A DNA stretch of 64,000 bases from the NCBI RefSeq assembly GCF_011326755.1, contig NZ_JAAOIE010000001.1, positions 150,344 to 214,343 on the forward strand, written 5' to 3'. The stretch's first letter is position 1, and every line of letters begins with the position of its first letter. The notes beneath the pieces were generated by a model. The model searched no databases. It was given only the letters and a program-made list of their open reading frames with translations, and had not been told where the DNA came from. The position numbers and the translations under genes were made by a program. This DNA comes from Cochlodiniinecator piscidefendens. GTDB lineage: Bacteria > Pseudomonadota > Alphaproteobacteria > Rhodobacterales > Rhodobacteraceae. Below, piece by piece: positions 61,275 to 64,000 of the stretch.

Positions 61275-62345
61275 CTACGTTTGCGCCAAAGGAAGCGATA
61301 CACGAAACACCGTGCGCCCGGGTTTCGTGTCCAGACTCATTAATCCGCCATGATCAGCGATTATTTTACTGACCAGAGCCAAGCCAAGCCCGGTTCCATT
61401 TTCCCGCCCGGATACAAACGGATCAAAAATATGATCGCGCATGTCTTCGGGAACGCCGGGACCGTTATCAATAATATCGACCTGCAATGGAACGGACCGG
61501 GTTGATCCATCTTTGTTGCGCAATCGAAGCCCGTGGTCATAGCTCGTTCGAATGCAGATTTCCCCATTTTCGCGAACGCCAACGGCCTCAGCCGCGTTTT
61601 TGAGAAGATTAAGAAACACCTGCAACATCTGATCAGGATCGACCTGCGCGTCAGGTAAAGATGGATCATAGTCATCCACCAATTTCAGAGAGGCACCAAA
61701 CCCGACGCTCGCGGAGCGGCGCGCGCGATCAAGAAGATTATGCAAATTGACGGGCTGTTTGTGCGGCGGTAGCAAGTTTCCAAATTGTTCCACTTGCTCA
61801 AGCAAAGACACGATACGGCGGCTTTCTTCAACGATCAATTTGGTGAGTTCTTGATCCTCGGCCGACAACCCCATCGACAATAACTGCGCAGCCCCGGTAA
61901 TCCCCGCAAGCGGATTCTTGATTTCATGTGCAAGCATTTCCGCCATGCCAATCGCACTGCGCGCTGCTTTGTTACTGTTTTGCTGTTGCCCTACACGCCC
62001 AACCATATCGTTGGGATGAATCGTCAATAAAAGGGTGTTTTTTGTATCATCCAACACCCCCACTTGAACCTGACAAAGATAAGGCACGCCTGAAACAAGA
62101 ACATTCATTTCATTCATCAAAACGGGTGCTTGCGATTGGCGACAACGATCAAATGCATCTTTCAATGTATTTGGTGCGTTTTCCAGAATGATTGCCGAAT
62201 GCGTTGGTTTTCCAATCAACGACTTTCTGGATCGGTTCAGAAAACTTTCAGTCGCTGGATTGATCTCTTTGATCGAATCCAGCTGATCAATCAGCAGCGT
62301 CGGCATTGGCAGTGTCCGCCAGAGGGTTTCAGCGTCAATGCTCAT
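61275..62345 (-). CDS. ntrB: Nitrogen sensor kinase NtrB
   Basis: A 356-residue cytoplasmic two-component kinase: N-terminal PAS (about 10-115), DHp with the H-box MLAHEIKNPLAGI, and catalytic domain with VDIIDNGPGVPE and GTGLGLALV. It phosphorylates and dephosphorylates NtrC in response to PII. The ATG overlaps the dusB stop by 4 nt, so the chain dusB-ntrB-ntrC is one operon, the classical nifR3-ntrBC order of Rhodobacterales. Confidence 0.96.
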   Translation of the reverse strand: MSIDAETLWRTLPMPTLLIDQLDSIKEINPATESFLNRSRKSLIGKPTHSAIILENAPNTLKDAFDRCRQSQAPVLMNEMNVLVSGVPYLCQVQVGVLDDTKNTLLLTIHPNDMVGRVGQQQNSNKAARSAIGMAEMLAHEIKNPLAGITGAAQLLSMGLSAEDQELTKLIVEESRRIVSLLEQVEQFGNLLPPHKQPVNLHNLLDRARRSASVGFGASLKLVDDYDPSLPDAQVDPDQMLQVFLNLLKNAAEAVGVRENGEICIRTSYDHGLRLRNKDGSTRSVPLQVDIIDNGPGVPEDMRDHIFDPFVSGRENGTGLGLALVSKIIADHGGLMSLDTKPGRTVFRVSLPLAQT

Positions 62346-63316
62346 CCTGAATGATCCTCAAGCGCATCTTTTAGCAGCACCAACACTTGTTCAGGTGAGC
62401 GCTCTGTTAACACGGCTTTGCGAAGCGTTGGTTCAGTTTTGGCGTGATCCATATACCACCCCAAATGTTTACGCGCGGTTTTGGCTCCTAGCTCTGATCC
62501 ATAAAACTTTAACATCTCTTCGTAGTGATCAGAAACCATTGATACAAATTCATGTGATCGCGGTATGTTCGGTTTAGCGCCGCCATAAAGATCTGCCGCA
62601 ACTTCGGCCAATTTCCACGGCGCTCCTTGCGCGCCGCGACCGATCATAATGCCGTCTGCACCGGATAGGGTCAAAGCCTCGCGCGCGGTATTGCTATCCA
62701 CAATATCACCATTGGCCACCACGGGGATTTCAACGGCGTCTTTCACCTGCTGGATCGCAGCCCAATCTGCGCGGCCTTTGTAGAATTGACACCGGGTGCG
62801 ACCATGAATGGTGATCATCTGAATACCGGCACTCTCAGCCCGTTTTGCTAGAATAGGCGCATTCAACAGCGCATCATCCCATCCCAGACGCGTTTTCAAG
62901 GTCACAGGTAAATCAACCGCAGCAACGACGGCCTCAATCAACGTCAAAGCATGATCCAGATCGCGCAACAAAGCAGAACCAGAATACCCGTTCACGACCT
63001 TTTTTGCCGGGCACCCCATATTGATATCAATGACGCGTGCGCCGTTGGCTTCGACCTGACGGGCGGCTTCACCCATCCAATAGGCATCACGTCCGGCGAT
63101 CTGAACAGACGTATTCGCTGCGTCAAACCCCAATTCGGCCTTCGCGCGTACGCCGGGTTTAGATTGCACCATTTCCTGACTGGCCACCATTTCGCTGACC
63201 ACCAACCCTGCCCCAAAACGCGAGACGAGATTGCGAAAAGGCAAATCTGTAATCCCAGCTAAAGGCGCGAGTAAAACTGGTGGGTTCAACGTGATATCAG
63301 AAATCTGTAAGGCCAA
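62342..63316 (-). CDS. dusB: tRNA-dihydrouridine synthase B (NifR3)
   Basis: A roughly 324-residue TIM-barrel FMN enzyme with LAPLAGITDLPFR, the active-site Cys in DINMGCPAKKV, and NGDIVD. It reduces uridine in the tRNA D-loop. No in-frame ATG exists before the folded domain, so a non-ATG start is needed. I choose TTG at 63316, with AAGGA 8 nt upstream, giving MALQISDITLNPPV, like other DusB N-termini. A frame back to a TTG at 63424 would add 36 basic residues. Confidence 0.92.
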   Translation of the reverse strand: MALQISDITLNPPVLLAPLAGITDLPFRNLVSRFGAGLVVSEMVASQEMVQSKPGVRAKAELGFDAANTSVQIAGRDAYWMGEAARQVEANGARVIDINMGCPAKKVVNGYSGSALLRDLDHALTLIEAVVAAVDLPVTLKTRLGWDDALLNAPILAKRAESAGIQMITIHGRTRCQFYKGRADWAAIQQVKDAVEIPVVANGDIVDSNTAREALTLSGADGIMIGRGAQGAPWKLAEVAADLYGGAKPNIPRSHEFVSMVSDHYEEMLKFYGSELGAKTARKHLGWYMDHAKTEPTLRKAVLTERSPEQVLVLLKDALEDHSG

Positions 63317-63510
63317 ACGCCTAATCCTTGTGCAACTTTCTTTGCGTTTTTTAGGTTTAAGGGGGAAATCCCTATGTGGCAAACAGTGATAGCCCAATTT
63401 AACGGATGTTTTTTCACTGCTCAATTTTTAGGCATTCATAGCAAAGGCGAGAGTCTATTGTCAGCAAAGTTCAGAGCGTTTAGGAAAAGCACAACAAACC
63501 AGAGGTATTC

Positions 63511-64000
63511 ATGACAGTCACAGCAATCATTGTGGCAGCGGGGCGCGGCACACGTGCGGGCGGCGATATTCCAAAGCAATATCAAAAATTGCGTGGGATC
63601 CCTGTATTGCAGCGTACCATTTCCCAGTTCCAAACTCACAATGATATTTCCAATATTGTCATTGTCATGAACCCAGACGATCAAGCGCTCTTTGATCTGA
63701 ATATCTCGGTTGAAAATGTGACGTGTGTTGCGGGTGGTGCCACACGCGGGGCGTCGGTGCTTGCGGGTTTAAACGCTGCGCCATCTAGCACGCAAAAGGT
63801 CCTTATTCATGATGGCGCAAGGCCTTTAATTTCACATGCCGTCATTGATCGTGTGTTGGATGCGTTAAATGACGCACCTGGTGCTGCACCTGCCCTCCCG
63901 GTTACAGATGCATTATGGCGTGCGTCAGATGGCTTTGTGACGTCTCCACAATCCCGCGACGGGCTATGGCGCGCACAAACGCCACAGGGTTTTGATCTGG
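63511..64000 (+). CDS. ispD: 2-C-methyl-D-erythritol 4-phosphate cytidylyltransferase (partial, possibly IspDF)
   Basis: The first 163 codons of a gene that runs off the window. AAIIVAAGRGTRAGGDIPKQY (split here as IIVAAGRGTRAG and PKQY) is the IspD CTP-binding loop, followed by LIHDGARPL. It couples MEP to CTP in the non-mevalonate isoprenoid route. In many alphaproteobacteria this gene continues into IspF as a fusion; the window ends before that can be judged. AGAGGT lies 5 nt before the ATG. Divergent from dusB across about 195 bp. Confidence 0.93.
   Translation, partial: MTVTAIIVAAGRGTRAGGDIPKQYQKLRGIPVLQRTISQFQTHNDISNIVIVMNPDDQALFDLNISVENVTCVAGGATRGASVLAGLNAAPSSTQKVLIHDGARPLISHAVIDRVLDALNDAPGAAPALPVTDALWRASDGFVTSPQSRDGLWRAQTPQGFDL

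Noticed and set aside
1-64000. CRISPR array, insertion sequence, prophage, rRNA operon
   Set aside because: No regularly spaced repeats, transposase or integrase frames, terminal inverted repeats or rRNA sequence were recognised on either strand.

Overview
The window looks like chromosomal DNA from a marine alphaproteobacterium of the Rhodobacterales (Roseobacter group). Supporting this by recall of typical gene orders: the block dusB-ntrB-ntrC-ntrY-ntrX-trkA-trkH-hfq-hflX beside ispD, a Mg-type HemB, a DUF4445 (RACo/RamA-like) corrinoid-activation protein next to stand-alone folate and pterin enzymes, NtrC and NtrX proteins without the sigma-54 contact motif, and a zwf-pgl-pgi operon. Base composition is moderate by eye, with AT-rich intergenic regions. 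No phage, integron, transposase, CRISPR array or rRNA operon was seen. The content is mostly core metabolism and housekeeping.

Layout. 1-790: the end of an unknown gene, a structured intergenic stretch, tRNA-Gly(CCC) and a mini pentapeptide-type secreted protein. 791-5331 (minus): a one-carbon/corrinoid module of a small 'virulence factor' family protein, MetF-like reductase, pterin-binding methyltransferase and DUF4445 activator, probably parts of a split B12-dependent methionine synthase. 5700-9078: ppx-rlmE, an ASCH protein and an MFS transporter. 9298-14622: cobalamin genes cobA-cobB (minus) and cbiD-cobK (plus), the latter running with 4-nt overlaps into a DNA glycosylase and an esterase. 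14856-20175: HNH nuclease, agmatinase-family enzyme, then the Entner-Doudoroff entry operon zwf-pgl-pgi behind two palindromes. 20259-23302 (minus): iron-siderophore-type ABC importer with an iron-responsive box. 23897-25086: aroQ fused by overlap to a LuxR solo. 25450-27177 (minus): tsf and rpsB.

27399-31997: cupin, pseudouridine catabolism (psuK-psuG), DUF502, phosphoesterase and 3-hydroxybutyrate dehydrogenase. 32089-39882: a candidate small RNA, YejA-like binding protein with an entericidin lipoprotein, a divergent XRE-cupin regulator and acyl-CoA ligase, an AT-rich iteron-like region, FrnE, an MFS drug exporter, a peroxiredoxin-like protein and a 47-aa membrane protein. 40063-51499: mfd, DUF599, hemB, uspA, alanine/sodium symporter, SYLF lipoprotein, a beta-hydroxyacid dehydrogenase and a penicillin-acylase family Ntn-hydrolase. 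51512-64000: hflX-hfq, trkH-trkA, ntrXYCB, dusB and the start of ispD.

Most interesting non-gene signals: a compact orphan RNA-like unit at 32089-32164; a second RNA-like unit ending in a UUCG-capped terminator at 25370; the same CGTATG-N9-CATACG palindrome at two loci 21 kb apart; two stacked palindromes in front of zwf; AT-rich 16-17 bp-phased repeats at 36936-36978; and Gly/Arg-rich C-terminal tails shared by two neighbouring but unrelated corrinoid-system proteins. All calls come from reading the sequence; no database search was possible.
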